Shown here: piece by piece, positions 43,984 to 53,112 of the stretch
Numbering within the stretch: position 1 is the stretch's first letter
Layout: each line of letters begins with the position of its first letter
NCBI GenBank assembly: GCA_036567785.1
Contig: DATCTV010000043.1
Location: 1 to 64,000 of the forward strand
From: Desulfomonilia bacterium
GTDB taxonomy: Bacteria; Desulfobacterota; Desulfomonilia; UBA1062
Reading direction: 5' to 3'
DNA length: 64,000 nt
Translations under genes and position numbers: made by a program
The notes under the pieces: model-generated
The model's input: the letters and a program-made list of their open reading frames with translations, nothing else
Told to the model about the DNA's origin: nothing
The model's database searches: none

Positions 43984-45978
43984 ATGAATTTCAAGCTTGT
44001 ATCAGACTATAAACCCAGCGGTGATCAGCCCGGGGCAATCGATTCCTTATGCGAAGGCATAGAAAAAGGAGTACGTGACCAGGTGCTTCTCGGCGTGACG
44101 GGTTCAGGCAAAACATTCACCATGGCCTGCGTAATAGAGCGCATGAAGAGACCTGCACTTGTTATCGCACCCAACAAGATACTGGTGGCGCAGCTATACG
44201 GTGAATTCAGGGAGCTGTTTCCAGATAACGCGGTCGAATATTTTGTAAGTTACTATGATTATTATCAGCCCGAGGCATATGTACCGTCCCGGGATCTTTA
44301 TATAGAAAAGGATTCGGACGTTAACGAGGATATAGACAAGTTAAGGCACAGGGCCACACGCGCGCTTTTCGAACGCGAGGATTGCATCATCGTGGCGTCC
44401 GTTTCATGCATCTACGGCCTGGGCTCTCCGGAGGCTTATTCCGGGATGTTGCTCTTTCTTGAACAGGGCCGGGAGGAAGGCCGCGACAATATCTTGAAAA
44501 AGCTTGTCGAAATTCAATACGAAAGGGGTGATTTCGATTTTCACCGCGGTTCATTCAGAGTACGCGGCGATACGATAGACATATATCCGGTTCATGAAGA
44601 GGAAAAAGCCGTCAGGGTGGAGCTCTTCGGCGATGTCATAGAAACCATATGGGAGATCGATGCGCTCAAAGGTTCTAAAATCAGGAAGCTTTCACATTTC
44701 CCGATATATCCTGCCTCTCACTATGTCACACCGGAAAGCCAGATGAAGAATGCGATAGCCACGATCAAGGAAGAGCTTGCCGACAGGCTCGATTTCTTCA
44801 GGTCAGAAAACAGGCTGGTGGAAGCACAGAGACTTGAAGAACGCACGCGCTATGACCTCGAACTGCTTATGGAGACGGGCATATGCAAGGGAATTGAAAA
44901 TTATTCCCGCCATCTTACAGGAAGGAAAGAGGGTGAACCGCCACCTACTCTCATGGATTATCTACCCAGGCACAGCCTTGTATTTCTTGATGAATCTCAT
45001 GTCGGCGTCCCTCAACTGATAGGCATGTACAGAGGCGACCACAGGAGAAAAGCCACACTCGTTGACTATGGTTTCAGGCTCCCCTCCGCTCTGGACAACA
45101 GGCCGCTCAGGTTCGACGAGTTCAACGCCCTTGTTAATAAGATCATTTATGTCTCGGCAACACCCGGCGAATATGAACTCAAGCAGACAAAAGGGCAGTT
45201 TACCGAACAGGTGGTAAGGCCAACCGGGCTTGTCGATCCCGAAATAGAAGTCAGGAAGGCCTCCACTCAGATTGACGACCTTCGTGCCGAGATAGAAAAG
45301 GTAACTGCCCGCGGAGGCAGAGTCCTTGTTACAACTCTCACCAAGCGGATGTCCGAGGAGCTGACCGATTATCTCGTCAATCTCGACGTGAAAGCGAAAT
45401 ACATGCACTCGGACATTGACACCCTTGAAAGGATCGAACTGGTGAACGGCCTGCGCGAAGGAAAATTCGACGTGCTTGTAGGCATCAACCTCCTTCGTGA
45501 AGGGTTGGATCTTCCCGAGGTCGAGCTTGTGGCAATCCTTGATGCGGACAAGGAAGGCTTCCTGCGTTCGGAACGTTCACTGGTGCAGACTTCCGGCAGG
45601 GCCTCCAGAAACATAAACGGCCGAGTCATATTCTATGCCGACAGGATCACCGGTTCCATGGAAAGGGCCATGAACGAGACAAAGCGCCGCCGCGATAAGC
45701 AGCTTCTTTATAATAAAGAGCACGGCATAACTCCGAAGAGCATTCAGAAAAACATACGCGATATCCTTTCTTCAATTTATGAGCGCGACTATGCCGACAT
45801 GAGCGCCGAGGTCAAAACATCACAGGGCACAATCAACATAAGACAGATCGAGAAGACCATAAAACAGCTGGAAAAGAATATGACCGAAGCGGCCAGAGCT
45901 CTCAGATTCGAAGAGGCGGCTGAATTCCGCGATGAAATAAAAAGATTAAAGCGCATCAGGCTTGCGGTCGAAGATTAA
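43984..45978 (+). CDS. uvrB: Excinuclease ABC subunit B
   Basis: This 664-residue protein is UvrB. It has Walker [10 protein letters not shown] near residue 40, the beta-hairpin region [20 protein letters not shown], helicase motifs including [22 protein letters not shown] and QTSGRASRN, and a C-terminal UVR domain that binds UvrC ([16 protein letters not shown]). It recognises and verifies DNA damage with UvrA in nucleotide excision repair. I start at the conserved [16 protein letters not shown] at 43984; the frame is open 99 bases further upstream but that part is not conserved. Confidence 0.97.
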   Translation: MNFKLVSDYKPSGDQPGAIDSLCEGIEKGVRDQVLLGVTGSGKTFTMACVIERMKRPALVIAPNKILVAQLYGEFRELFPDNAVEYFVSYYDYYQPEAYVPSRDLYIEKDSDVNEDIDKLRHRATRALFEREDCIIVASVSCIYGLGSPEAYSGMLLFLEQGREEGRDNILKKLVEIQYERGDFDFHRGSFRVRGDTIDIYPVHEEEKAVRVELFGDVIETIWEIDALKGSKIRKLSHFPIYPASHYVTPESQMKNAIATIKEELADRLDFFRSENRLVEAQRLEERTRYDLELLMETGICKGIENYSRHLTGRKEGEPPPTLMDYLPRHSLVFLDESHVGVPQLIGMYRGDHRRKATLVDYGFRLPSALDNRPLRFDEFNALVNKIIYVSATPGEYELKQTKGQFTEQVVRPTGLVDPEIEVRKASTQIDDLRAEIEKVTARGGRVLVTTLTKRMSEELTDYLVNLDVKAKYMHSDIDTLERIELVNGLREGKFDVLVGINLLREGLDLPEVELVAILDADKEGFLRSERSLVQTSGRASRNINGRVIFYADRITGSMERAMNETKRRRDKQLLYNKEHGITPKSIQKNIRDILSSIYERDYADMSAEVKTSQGTINIRQIEKTIKQLEKNMTEAARALRFEEAAEFRDEIKRLKRIRLAVED

Positions 45979-45981
45979 TCT

Positions 45982-46725
45982 ATGATGACATGTCCTCTTT
46001 CCGGTTACCGGATAATAAAAACAGGCGATACAACAATCATTGTAAAAGAATATCTTCCTGAAAATATCATCCCGGCATCAGGCCCCATAGGCAGGCCGTC
46101 GTCCATGACAGGCCGGGGCAACATGCGGTTGCTGGGCGATGACATGATCGTCAGGGAGCTGGTGCACGGAGGTTTGTTCGGAAAGGTCACTGGAAGACTA
46201 TTTCTCAGCAAATCAAGGAGCGTGAGAGAACTCAGGATCAGCAATTATCTGATAGGAAACGGCATACGCACACCCGAGATACCTGCCGTCAGATTTATCA
46301 GAAGCGGGATATTCTATTCAATCGATGTCATTTCCCGGCTTGTGCCTAATTCCATCGACCTCCTCACATGGCTTGAGAAATTCAGGGCCGAGCAGAAAGG
46401 AGAAGTCTTGAGGTTTGCGCAAAATAACTGGCAGGACAATCTTTTCACAACGATTTTTCATGAAACAGGCTCCCTTGTCCGCAGGATGCACGATCTGGGC
46501 GTCTGGCATGCGGACCTGCACCTTAAGAACATACTGCTGGACGAACATATGAATCCGTGGATTATCGACCTGGACAAAGCCTTGCATCTGCCCGTACTCC
46601 CGGGTTTCATGCGGCGGATGAACCTCAATCGCTTTTTCCGCTCATGCAAAAAATGGACTGGCAAGGGAATGATAAACCTGCTGCCGGATTATAGAACAAT
46701 TTTCCTTGACGGATATAACAGCTGA
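45982..46725 (+). CDS. Kdo kinase-like (KdkA/WaaP family) lipopolysaccharide kinase
   Basis: This 247-residue protein has the small-kinase fold of KdkA/InaA/WaaP enzymes that phosphorylate sugars of the lipopolysaccharide core. The catalytic loop is VWHADLHLKNILLD (about residues 173-186), and the metal-binding Asp is in WIIDLDKA. The N-terminal ATP-binding half shows VRELVHGGLFGK and SVRELRISNYL. Three bases separate it from uvrB, so it is likely cotranscribed. The role in 3-deoxy-manno-octulosonate phosphorylation is inferred. Confidence 0.8.
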   Translation: MMTCPLSGYRIIKTGDTTIIVKEYLPENIIPASGPIGRPSSMTGRGNMRLLGDDMIVRELVHGGLFGKVTGRLFLSKSRSVRELRISNYLIGNGIRTPEIPAVRFIRSGIFYSIDVISRLVPNSIDLLTWLEKFRAEQKGEVLRFAQNNWQDNLFTTIFHETGSLVRRMHDLGVWHADLHLKNILLDEHMNPWIIDLDKALHLPVLPGFMRRMNLNRFFRSCKKWTGKGMINLLPDYRTIFLDGYNS

Positions 46726-46767
46726 ACTACAGCTATATGATATTTTATTTCCCAGACAGTGTAATTT

Positions 46768-47526
46768 TCAGTCTGCCAAACCCTTCTGAATCCTCTTCTT
46801 TATCGTCTGCCAGCTGTGGGTGAAGAGGAAGCTGTCACGGTAGCAGGCCATAAGCCTTTTGAACACGGAATATGGAATTGAAAACGTAAGTTCATCGGGC
46901 GCCATGAAGGGCCTCGCCGACGGGTCAAAACCTGCTATGACCGCGCGTTCTCTACCTTCCTCGAGATTGCGTTTCACCCATGTATACACGCCCGCACAAC
47001 CTGCCCCGAACGGCGCGATAATGCTGTTGCTTTCGCCTGTCTCAAACTGCACCAGCGTGAAAAGTCCTGAAAGGACATCCGGCGTTTCAAAGAAGACCAC
47101 AACCTCGGGTGAATCGCTTTCATCGAGCATGTCAAGGGGCTTGAATACCCTATAAGGCAGGGGATCGGCTTTTAGCGCAACCAGTTCGAGATATTGCCTC
47201 ACAATATCCGGGGACTTGCAGTAGCGTTCTCCCTCGAATACGCCTTCCATGCCGGTTGAAACAAATGCGGGTATGAAATCGCTGACAGCGCCTTCGAGGT
47301 TCATATAAACCCTGCCGCCAGGGCACAGACTGTCATGATTCATGGATACCGCGGGTAATCTCTTTTTTCTTGCAAGTCTGAGTACTCCTATAACGCACCT
47401 TGAGTTTTTCGGGGTAAGCGCCCCTTCGGGAACAACATCCGAACTGAACACTGCAAACGGCATTTCCCTAAGAGACAGGGCCTCGGCGAATTCCTTTAAT
47501 TCCCCTGGATTTATAAGGTTTGCCAT
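46768..47526 (-). CDS. DUF169 family protein
   Basis: This 252-residue protein matches DUF169, a family common in methanogens and sulfate reducers. Recognisable blocks are NHDSLCPGGRVYMNLEG (with the family's Cys-Pro-Gly-Gly turn), VFFETPDVLSGLFTLVQFE and IAPFGAGCAGVYTW. No biochemical role is established for it. The presence of conserved cysteines suggests a cofactor or metal site. Its start overlaps the plsC end by 16 bases. Confidence 0.82.
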   Translation of the reverse strand: MANLINPGELKEFAEALSLREMPFAVFSSDVVPEGALTPKNSRCVIGVLRLARKKRLPAVSMNHDSLCPGGRVYMNLEGAVSDFIPAFVSTGMEGVFEGERYCKSPDIVRQYLELVALKADPLPYRVFKPLDMLDESDSPEVVVFFETPDVLSGLFTLVQFETGESNSIIAPFGAGCAGVYTWVKRNLEEGRERAVIAGFDPSARPFMAPDELTFSIPYSVFKRLMACYRDSFLFTHSWQTIKKRIQKGLAD

Positions 47527-48272
47527 AAGATGTTTTCTTTAAGCTTTGACTTGCTGCAAAGTTCTATAATGGAAGCCCTTAAAACATCAAGCAGTTCTTC
47601 CTTGTTTTCCAGAGAATATAAAGAAGCATCGATCGGTTTGCCTACATTGACCTTGACTTCTTTGCCGAGATAAAAATCCCATGTCTTTGGCTGAAGTATT
47701 TCGGCCGCTCCGACGATTCCTACCGGAATTATTGTTGCGCCTGATTCTATGGCCATTATCACGCCGCCTTTCTTGAATTCTCCCAGCTCTCCGGTTCTTG
47801 AACGCGTTCCTTCAGGCGCAATCCACAGCACGATCCCGCTTTCCATCTTTTCGCGTGCCGCCTTAAGGTCTCTTTTCGCCTGTTCGAAATCATGCCTGTC
47901 TATGGCTATGAATTCGCCCGCCTTCATGCCCTTGCCCCACAGGGGCACCTTGAACAGCTCTTTTTTGGTCAGCATTCTGATACTGCCCGGCATGGTCTTT
48001 ATTATTATCGGTATATCGTAAAGACTTGAATGATTGGACATGATTATATAGCGCTTGCCCGGTTCGATCCTTACATTGTACGGGTCATTGAACAGGCATT
48101 TCACATCTACGGCATCAAGCAGGTGGGATGACCACCACCTGAGCATCTTATCGCCGTATAAACGGTCATATGTATTGGTAAGCTGCTGCCACAGCACCAG
48201 GATTGTTATGTAAAGAGTAACATACAGGCTTACCGCCATTATCTTGATTTTTCTTAATATACTGGCTTTCAT
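47511..48272 (-). CDS. plsC: 1-acyl-sn-glycerol-3-phosphate acyltransferase (PlsC family)
   Basis: This 253-residue membrane enzyme has an N-terminal membrane segment (VSLYVTLYITILVLW) and the acyltransferase blocks: HX4D motif NHSSLYD, and IAPEGTRSRTGELGEFKKGG. It acylates lysophosphatidate to phosphatidate in phospholipid synthesis. Other members of the family acylate different lipids, so the substrate is probable rather than certain. It overlaps the DUF169 gene, suggesting coexpression. Confidence 0.88.
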   Translation of the reverse strand: MKASILRKIKIMAVSLYVTLYITILVLWQQLTNTYDRLYGDKMLRWWSSHLLDAVDVKCLFNDPYNVRIEPGKRYIIMSNHSSLYDIPIIIKTMPGSIRMLTKKELFKVPLWGKGMKAGEFIAIDRHDFEQAKRDLKAAREKMESGIVLWIAPEGTRSRTGELGEFKKGGVIMAIESGATIIPVGIVGAAEILQPKTWDFYLGKEVKVNVGKPIDASLYSLENKEELLDVLRASIIELCSKSKLKENILWQTL

Positions 48273-48411
48273 TATATACTCATCCCTCCCTGTTCCTGAT
48301 ATATAAAATGGTAAAGCATCGAATCCGCTATAAAAAAGCTTTTGTCAAGTTTTTAAGGAACCTTTCACAAAGAAATCCGGATGAAAACAAACCTGACATC
48401 GTCATCAAATT

Positions 48412-48438
48412 AAAGTCCCTGCCTGGCAGGGACTTTTG
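48412..48438. terminator. Terminator after the GPI-PLD homologue
   Basis: A tight stem (AGTCCCTGC with GCAGGGACT, 3-base loop) with TTTT on the plus side and TTTAATTT on the minus side lies 24 bases past the stop of the minus-strand gene that ends at 48458. It separates that gene from plsC. Confidence 0.75.
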
Positions 48439-48457
48439 TCATAGGTTCAATCTGTTT

Positions 48458-50983
48458 CTAAAGGCCTGCGGTCATTATAAAACAGATGCTGCTGCCATTA
48501 CTTTCTGACGACGGATTACCAATTTCGGTTGCGCCCTCTCCTTCCACAGGATTATCCGGATCATCCGGATCATCGGGCCGAACTGTGCCGTCAGGAGACA
48601 GCATCACATAAACCGCACCCTCAAGCCTGCCGTTTTCGCCGGTTGCCCTTGGTGCCGATATAACCGTATCCGTTGCATTATCGGCATTGAAGTCAAGAAA
48701 TGTATAGCACGAACCGAACTGCGATTTTTTTCCGCCTTCCCTGAGGGTCATTTCCGGCCTGGCCATTGAGGAGAGTATCGTTCCGGCAGGCATTGTACTG
48801 CCGCCTTTGAAATAATATACGACACCTGATTCGAGCTTTGCATTGACCGCTCTCATGGTCTCACTGACCCACAGGTCATCAATTCCGTCGGCATTGAAGT
48901 CGGAAAAGGCCACCTGCGCCCCGAATCTGGAAAAGGCCCTGACGCCGTTTATAACTGCAATCGGCTTGACATCGGATATTTTAAGGTCGCCGCTGAGGGT
49001 GGAAAGGCTTGCAAGCATAACAGAGCCCGGCTGATCGATAAGCTGAAAGAGTCCCAGCATCATCAGGTCTTTTGCGGGCGATGACACCGCAAGAACCGTT
49101 TTGCCCGTTCCATAAGGATCTCCGGTTGAAAATGAAGAACCCAAACCTTCAAACTCGCTTTCGCCGGTAAGCGTGAACTGTGGCGTCGTACCGGCCTTTG
49201 TTATGCGAAGGCCGGCAAGGTTAAAACCGTAAACCCTGCCGGTATTCTGCTTGCCGGAATTGTAGGCGGGAGCACCCACAATAAGCATTCCATCCGATTT
49301 ATTTACAACTTCAACGTGACAGCCGAACCAGGAATACGCCTGTTCCCCGTTCAATACGCACCATGCGTTATCGAGGGTCATGCTTCCCCGTGGAATGTTT
49401 TTTGATGAGTTGAATATCGCAATGCTGCCGCACTGCTGCATTTTTCCTTTGCCCGAAACAGCAACTTCTCTGAAAGGAGCGCCGACGATCAAGTCGGGAT
49501 TCCCGTCATTGTTCAGGTCTCCTGCTGAAAGTGAAAATCCCAGAGCGGATGTCTTTGCCGTATCGATAATGATAACGGACGGCTCCACTGCAATGCCTTT
49601 TTCCGAGCCGGGGAAAACATAAACCTTGCCGTTATAGAGCCTTTTACCGGCACCCTCCGAAGGCGCCGAGACGACAAGGTCTTCATATCCATCGAGGTTG
49701 AAGTCCAATACCGTTACCGCCCAGCCGAACCTGCCTCCGTCCTCATTCCCTGTCAAAACTGCATCGGCGTTACCGAAATCAATCCCCGAAGCGAAATATG
49801 TTTTTGCATCCTTTCTGCCGTAAACGACATATACGGCCCCGAGATCGGGATGTCCGGGCGTTTCGAAGCCGGGTGCACCGATTATAAGATCATCGATACC
49901 GTCATTGTTCAAATCACCTCTGGCAAGGCTTTTCCCCGTATAGGAATATGCCTTTGCGCCTATTGTCATGAAATCGGCCTGTTCAGGCTTCTTGGCAACA
50001 TATGCTTCCGGGGTTTCTGCTGTGCTTTTTTCAAGGCTCAACATGACGCCGCCTGCAACAACGGCCTCTCTTACATTAATCCCTTTTGTATCAAGTTTAT
50101 TTCGGGCTTCCGTAACAAAACTCTCTTCGGCTCCGGCATTTGCCAGGAAAAAACCGGCATTATCAGTTTCAACACCGTTTTCCATCCAGTCTATCGCTTC
50201 TTCCCATCTTAAAAGAGTCCAGAAGGACATATCGTCCAGACCACCCATGAAGAAGCCCTGGAGTTCATCAATAAGGAAAGTCGACTTTCCAGCCGGTATC
50301 GAAAAGAGAAGATAACCTGCATTCGTCTCGGCTTCTGTCGCTGCAAACATGAGTTTGTTGGCATTTGCGATGAATCTGGAAGTCACATCGGGAAATCCCA
50401 TTTCATGATAAACCTCGGCCATGTCATCGGCAGGCACCCACATTTTATCCTCTATCCAGGACATATCGAACTCGTGCGCGCATGCAATGTCCCCTCCAAA
50501 ATCAGCTATCTGATGTGCGTCATCGAAACTGCCATTGAAATTCTGTTGCCCCATGATACCCACAAAGCCGTCACCTGCATGCCAGGCCACGTCAGCTGCG
50601 TGGTGGCACATGAGCCCCAGAACAAAGGCTGCATAGCGCCCTGCTTTTTCGGCTTTTGCAGGGTCAGAGGAATTTATGTCAGCCTTGTATTTCTGGTGAA
50701 AACGATTTGCAGCGGCCTTGATGAAAGGGTACCAGTGGGCAAGCTCCGATTCGTCCTGATAACCCGTCCAGTAACCCCAGTCAGGGAATCTGCATCCGGC
50801 CTGGATTGCATCCCTGTATTTTTCGACAAATCCATTGTATTCGGGATAAGCGCTTGAATGAAACGCCACGGATGCGCGTTCGCTTACCTCGGTATGAGTG
50901 GCCATTCCTGCTGCCAAGAGGCTTTTGCAGGTCAACAGGACAAGGGCGATAACAAACCAGACGCTAAAACTTGTTTTCCTCAT
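48458..50983 (-). CDS. Bacterial homologue of GPI-specific phospholipase D (zinc phospholipase domain plus FG-GAP propeller)
   Basis: This 841-residue secreted protein has a signal peptide (about residues 1-25), a zinc-dependent phospholipase C-type domain (about 26-330), and an FG-GAP beta-propeller (about 340-810) with calcium loops such as GDLNNDGIDDLIIGAP. The N-terminal domain follows vertebrate GPLD1 block by block: MATHTEVSERA, QAGCRFPDWG, LMCHHAADVAWHAGDG, AHQIADFGGDI, FFMGGLDDMSFWT. Candidate zinc ligands H30, D68, H83, H127/H128, D131, H135, H157 and D161 are all present. Total length is close to GPLD1. It would cleave a phosphoinositol- or phospholipid-type bond outside the cell. 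The C-terminus has an Asp/Pro linker and ends SSICFIMTAGL. Confidence 0.88.
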   Translation of the reverse strand: MRKTSFSVWFVIALVLLTCKSLLAAGMATHTEVSERASVAFHSSAYPEYNGFVEKYRDAIQAGCRFPDWGYWTGYQDESELAHWYPFIKAAANRFHQKYKADINSSDPAKAEKAGRYAAFVLGLMCHHAADVAWHAGDGFVGIMGQQNFNGSFDDAHQIADFGGDIACAHEFDMSWIEDKMWVPADDMAEVYHEMGFPDVTSRFIANANKLMFAATEAETNAGYLLFSIPAGKSTFLIDELQGFFMGGLDDMSFWTLLRWEEAIDWMENGVETDNAGFFLANAGAEESFVTEARNKLDTKGINVREAVVAGGVMLSLEKSTAETPEAYVAKKPEQADFMTIGAKAYSYTGKSLARGDLNNDGIDDLIIGAPGFETPGHPDLGAVYVVYGRKDAKTYFASGIDFGNADAVLTGNEDGGRFGWAVTVLDFNLDGYEDLVVSAPSEGAGKRLYNGKVYVFPGSEKGIAVEPSVIIIDTAKTSALGFSLSAGDLNNDGNPDLIVGAPFREVAVSGKGKMQQCGSIAIFNSSKNIPRGSMTLDNAWCVLNGEQAYSWFGCHVEVVNKSDGMLIVGAPAYNSGKQNTGRVYGFNLAGLRITKAGTTPQFTLTGESEFEGLGSSFSTGDPYGTGKTVLAVSSPAKDLMMLGLFQLIDQPGSVMLASLSTLSGDLKISDVKPIAVINGVRAFSRFGAQVAFSDFNADGIDDLWVSETMRAVNAKLESGVVYYFKGGSTMPAGTILSSMARPEMTLREGGKKSQFGSCYTFLDFNADNATDTVISAPRATGENGRLEGAVYVMLSPDGTVRPDDPDDPDNPVEGEGATEIGNPSSESNGSSICFIMTAGL

Positions 50984-51163
50984 ATATACCCCCGTGGGAA
51001 AATATCAGCGGACATCAGCTTTAAATAACTTTTAAATAAATATAAGGCCGCTGTTAACCAGAAGCAATCCCGTATCCTAATTTGTTTCCCGTTACCGGTC
51101 AAGCACCGTATGCCGGTCTTTACAGTAAGGGCATTCCGTGTCTGAGAGAACGGACTATTTTAT

Positions 51164-51781
51164 TTACTGATCCTGACCCTTATCAGTATTCTCATCGAGT
51201 TCTTCAAATGATTTATCAGCCCTTTCACTTACAGCCTTGCGGACGGAATCTGAAAGGTTGCCCATCTTGCTGACTGAATCCTTGAATTTATCGACATCCA
51301 TGGCTACAAGGGCATAAAAAGTTCCGTTCAAGCTTACCCAGGTATCCTGGAGCTCTGTTCCTGTAAGGGTCATATCGGTGATCTGCTTTGATACATCCGT
51401 TATATTCTGCTCATCGGCCGCTGCCGTGCCGAAATCCTGTCCGCCGGTCGTAGTGGCCTGATAGTCCTTCAGCATGGCCTTGACCTTGACCTGAAGAGAT
51501 CTTGCAAGCGCCGTCCTTGCACGAGCCTCGGCTGTTTCGCGCATCAGCGATACGTTCCTGCTGCCGCCCGCAGAACCCACACCGCACACCATGGGCGTAC
51601 CCTTGGCCTTGTAGTATGTCCCGCAGCTCTTGGTCACCCAGTCGGGAGCGCCCTTCAGTTCTCCGCCTATAACCTTCTCTATTGGTTGCGGTTCAGGCGT
51701 TTTGCCGGAACATGCGCCGAATTCAAGCGCTACAGCAAACATTAACAAGCCCATAAGCAGTCCATACATGATTTTTTTCAT
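51164..51781 (-). CDS. LPP20-family lipoprotein
   Basis: This 205-residue lipoprotein has a lipobox ending in GAC near residue 24 and an LPP20-type domain: GAPDWVTKSCG, FVCGVGSAGG-like PMVCGVGSAGGSRN, and AEARARTALARSLQVKVKA (residues about 85-103). The family is surface-exposed or envelope-associated with unknown function. The tail KSFEELDENTDKG closely resembles the end of the protease encoded upstream, which suggests a shared binding partner. It lies between the protease and GPI-PLD-like genes, all on the minus strand. Confidence 0.82.
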   Translation of the reverse strand: MKKIMYGLLMGLLMFAVALEFGACSGKTPEPQPIEKVIGGELKGAPDWVTKSCGTYYKAKGTPMVCGVGSAGGSRNVSLMRETAEARARTALARSLQVKVKAMLKDYQATTTGGQDFGTAAADEQNITDVSKQITDMTLTGTELQDTWVSLNGTFYALVAMDVDKFKDSVSKMGNLSDSVRKAVSERADKSFEELDENTDKGQDQ

Positions 51782-51880
51782 AAAGAATTGCCTCCCTGTT
51801 TTATTTGTAACCTGAAAACATAAGTTCTTATAATTTTGCGAAAACCATGCACGGAAAATGTTCCCGGTTCAGCTGGAAAG

Positions 51881-53011
51881 CTAGTCAGCCTCGTCCAGTT
51901 CTTCAAAGGCCTTCTGAGCTTTCTTTTTAGTCCGGTCATACAGCATTCCGGTCGTATCGTTCAGGTTGAATTTCCCTTCGGGAATTCCATACATGATCTC
52001 ACCGCCAGGGCCTTTGAATTCCCTGAGTTCTTCTTCCGCGCCAGTCATGTTTTTGTCGTCAATGACCCCTGTTTCTTTCTTTGTAGCGGTTTTTTTCTTT
52101 TTTGTTTTTTCCGGGGGTGTGCCTGGCTGTTTTTCAGCCTCGGATTCAGGCTTTAATTCCTCTGCAGTCAGGGCCTTTTTCTCTTCAAATTGGGGAGGCT
52201 CCGGTTCTTCAGGCATTCCGGCCTTTTCCTTCCGGACAGGGGCAAGGGCTGTGTTCTCTTTTGCATCCGCTGCCTGTGCGGACCGGACAGCGATATTGAT
52301 CCCCTGCGAATCAAGCCATTTTTTAACCTGAGTGCTCTTTACTGCAAAATTTACGCCCACAATGGGAATGTTGTCGGCCGACATGCGGGACATGCTCGTG
52401 TTTATGCCTATCATGTTTCCAGATGCATCGATAAGGGGCCCTCCCGAATTGCCACGGTTTATGCTGGTCTCTGTCTGGAAGACATCCTGCGGACCGATCT
52501 TCTTAACGCCTGATATGGCACCCGTGGTGAGAATCCAAAGCCCGCCTCCTTCAGGATGCCCGATCGCCGCGACAGGATCGCCTATCGATACGGTCCCGGC
52601 ATCGCCGAGAGGTATTGCCGTCAGAACACCCTGAACATTTTCAAGCTTGAGCACGGCCAGATCGATCTCAGTGTCCCTCGAAATCACACGGGCCGAAAGG
52701 CACTGCTTGAGATCGTCATTTGAATCTCCCGAAAGCCTTGCAGGCTTGAGGCAGACCACTATGGTGCCGTAAGGATTTTTCGTTTTTGCATTTGTTATGA
52801 CATGACTGTTTGTGAGCACAAGCCCTTCAGGCGTTATGATGGAGCCCGTACCCGCACTGCCTGTCCGTGCCCCCTGGTCAAATGCCGAGATGAAAACAAC
52901 CGCCGGTGCATCCCTTGAATATATCTCTTTTGGTGTGAAATTAACCGCGCCTGAGGAAACAGCGCTTAATAATATGATTATCAGCGATAGCAGCCCTGTT
53001 GATGTTTTCAT
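51881..53011 (-). CDS. Trypsin-like serine protease (S1C/DegP-like, no PDZ)
   Basis: This 376-residue exported protease has a signal peptide (residues 1-22) and a chymotrypsin-fold domain with the triad in VLTNSHVI (His), DTEIDLAVLKLE (Asp) and NRGNSGGPLID (Ser). No PDZ domain follows; instead there is a Lys/Pro/Glu-rich linker (about 250-330) and a tail ending KAFEELDEAD. It probably trims or processes periplasmic or surface proteins. Start at the ATG at 53011; it precedes the LPP20 gene by 99 bases. Confidence 0.9.
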   Translation of the reverse strand: MKTSTGLLSLIIILLSAVSSGAVNFTPKEIYSRDAPAVVFISAFDQGARTGSAGTGSIITPEGLVLTNSHVITNAKTKNPYGTIVVCLKPARLSGDSNDDLKQCLSARVISRDTEIDLAVLKLENVQGVLTAIPLGDAGTVSIGDPVAAIGHPEGGGLWILTTGAISGVKKIGPQDVFQTETSINRGNSGGPLIDASGNMIGINTSMSRMSADNIPIVGVNFAVKSTQVKKWLDSQGINIAVRSAQAADAKENTALAPVRKEKAGMPEEPEPPQFEEKKALTAEELKPESEAEKQPGTPPEKTKKKKTATKKETGVIDDKNMTGAEEELREFKGPGGEIMYGIPEGKFNLNDTTGMLYDRTKKKAQKAFEELDEAD

Positions 53012-53112
53012 TTTCGGCCCCCGGTTTTTTATAGATAATCATTTTACGGGATCATTCATCCTGCCTTAAAAAAATAATATCTGAAGATGATTCTTCCCGT
53101 CACGCCTTATTC

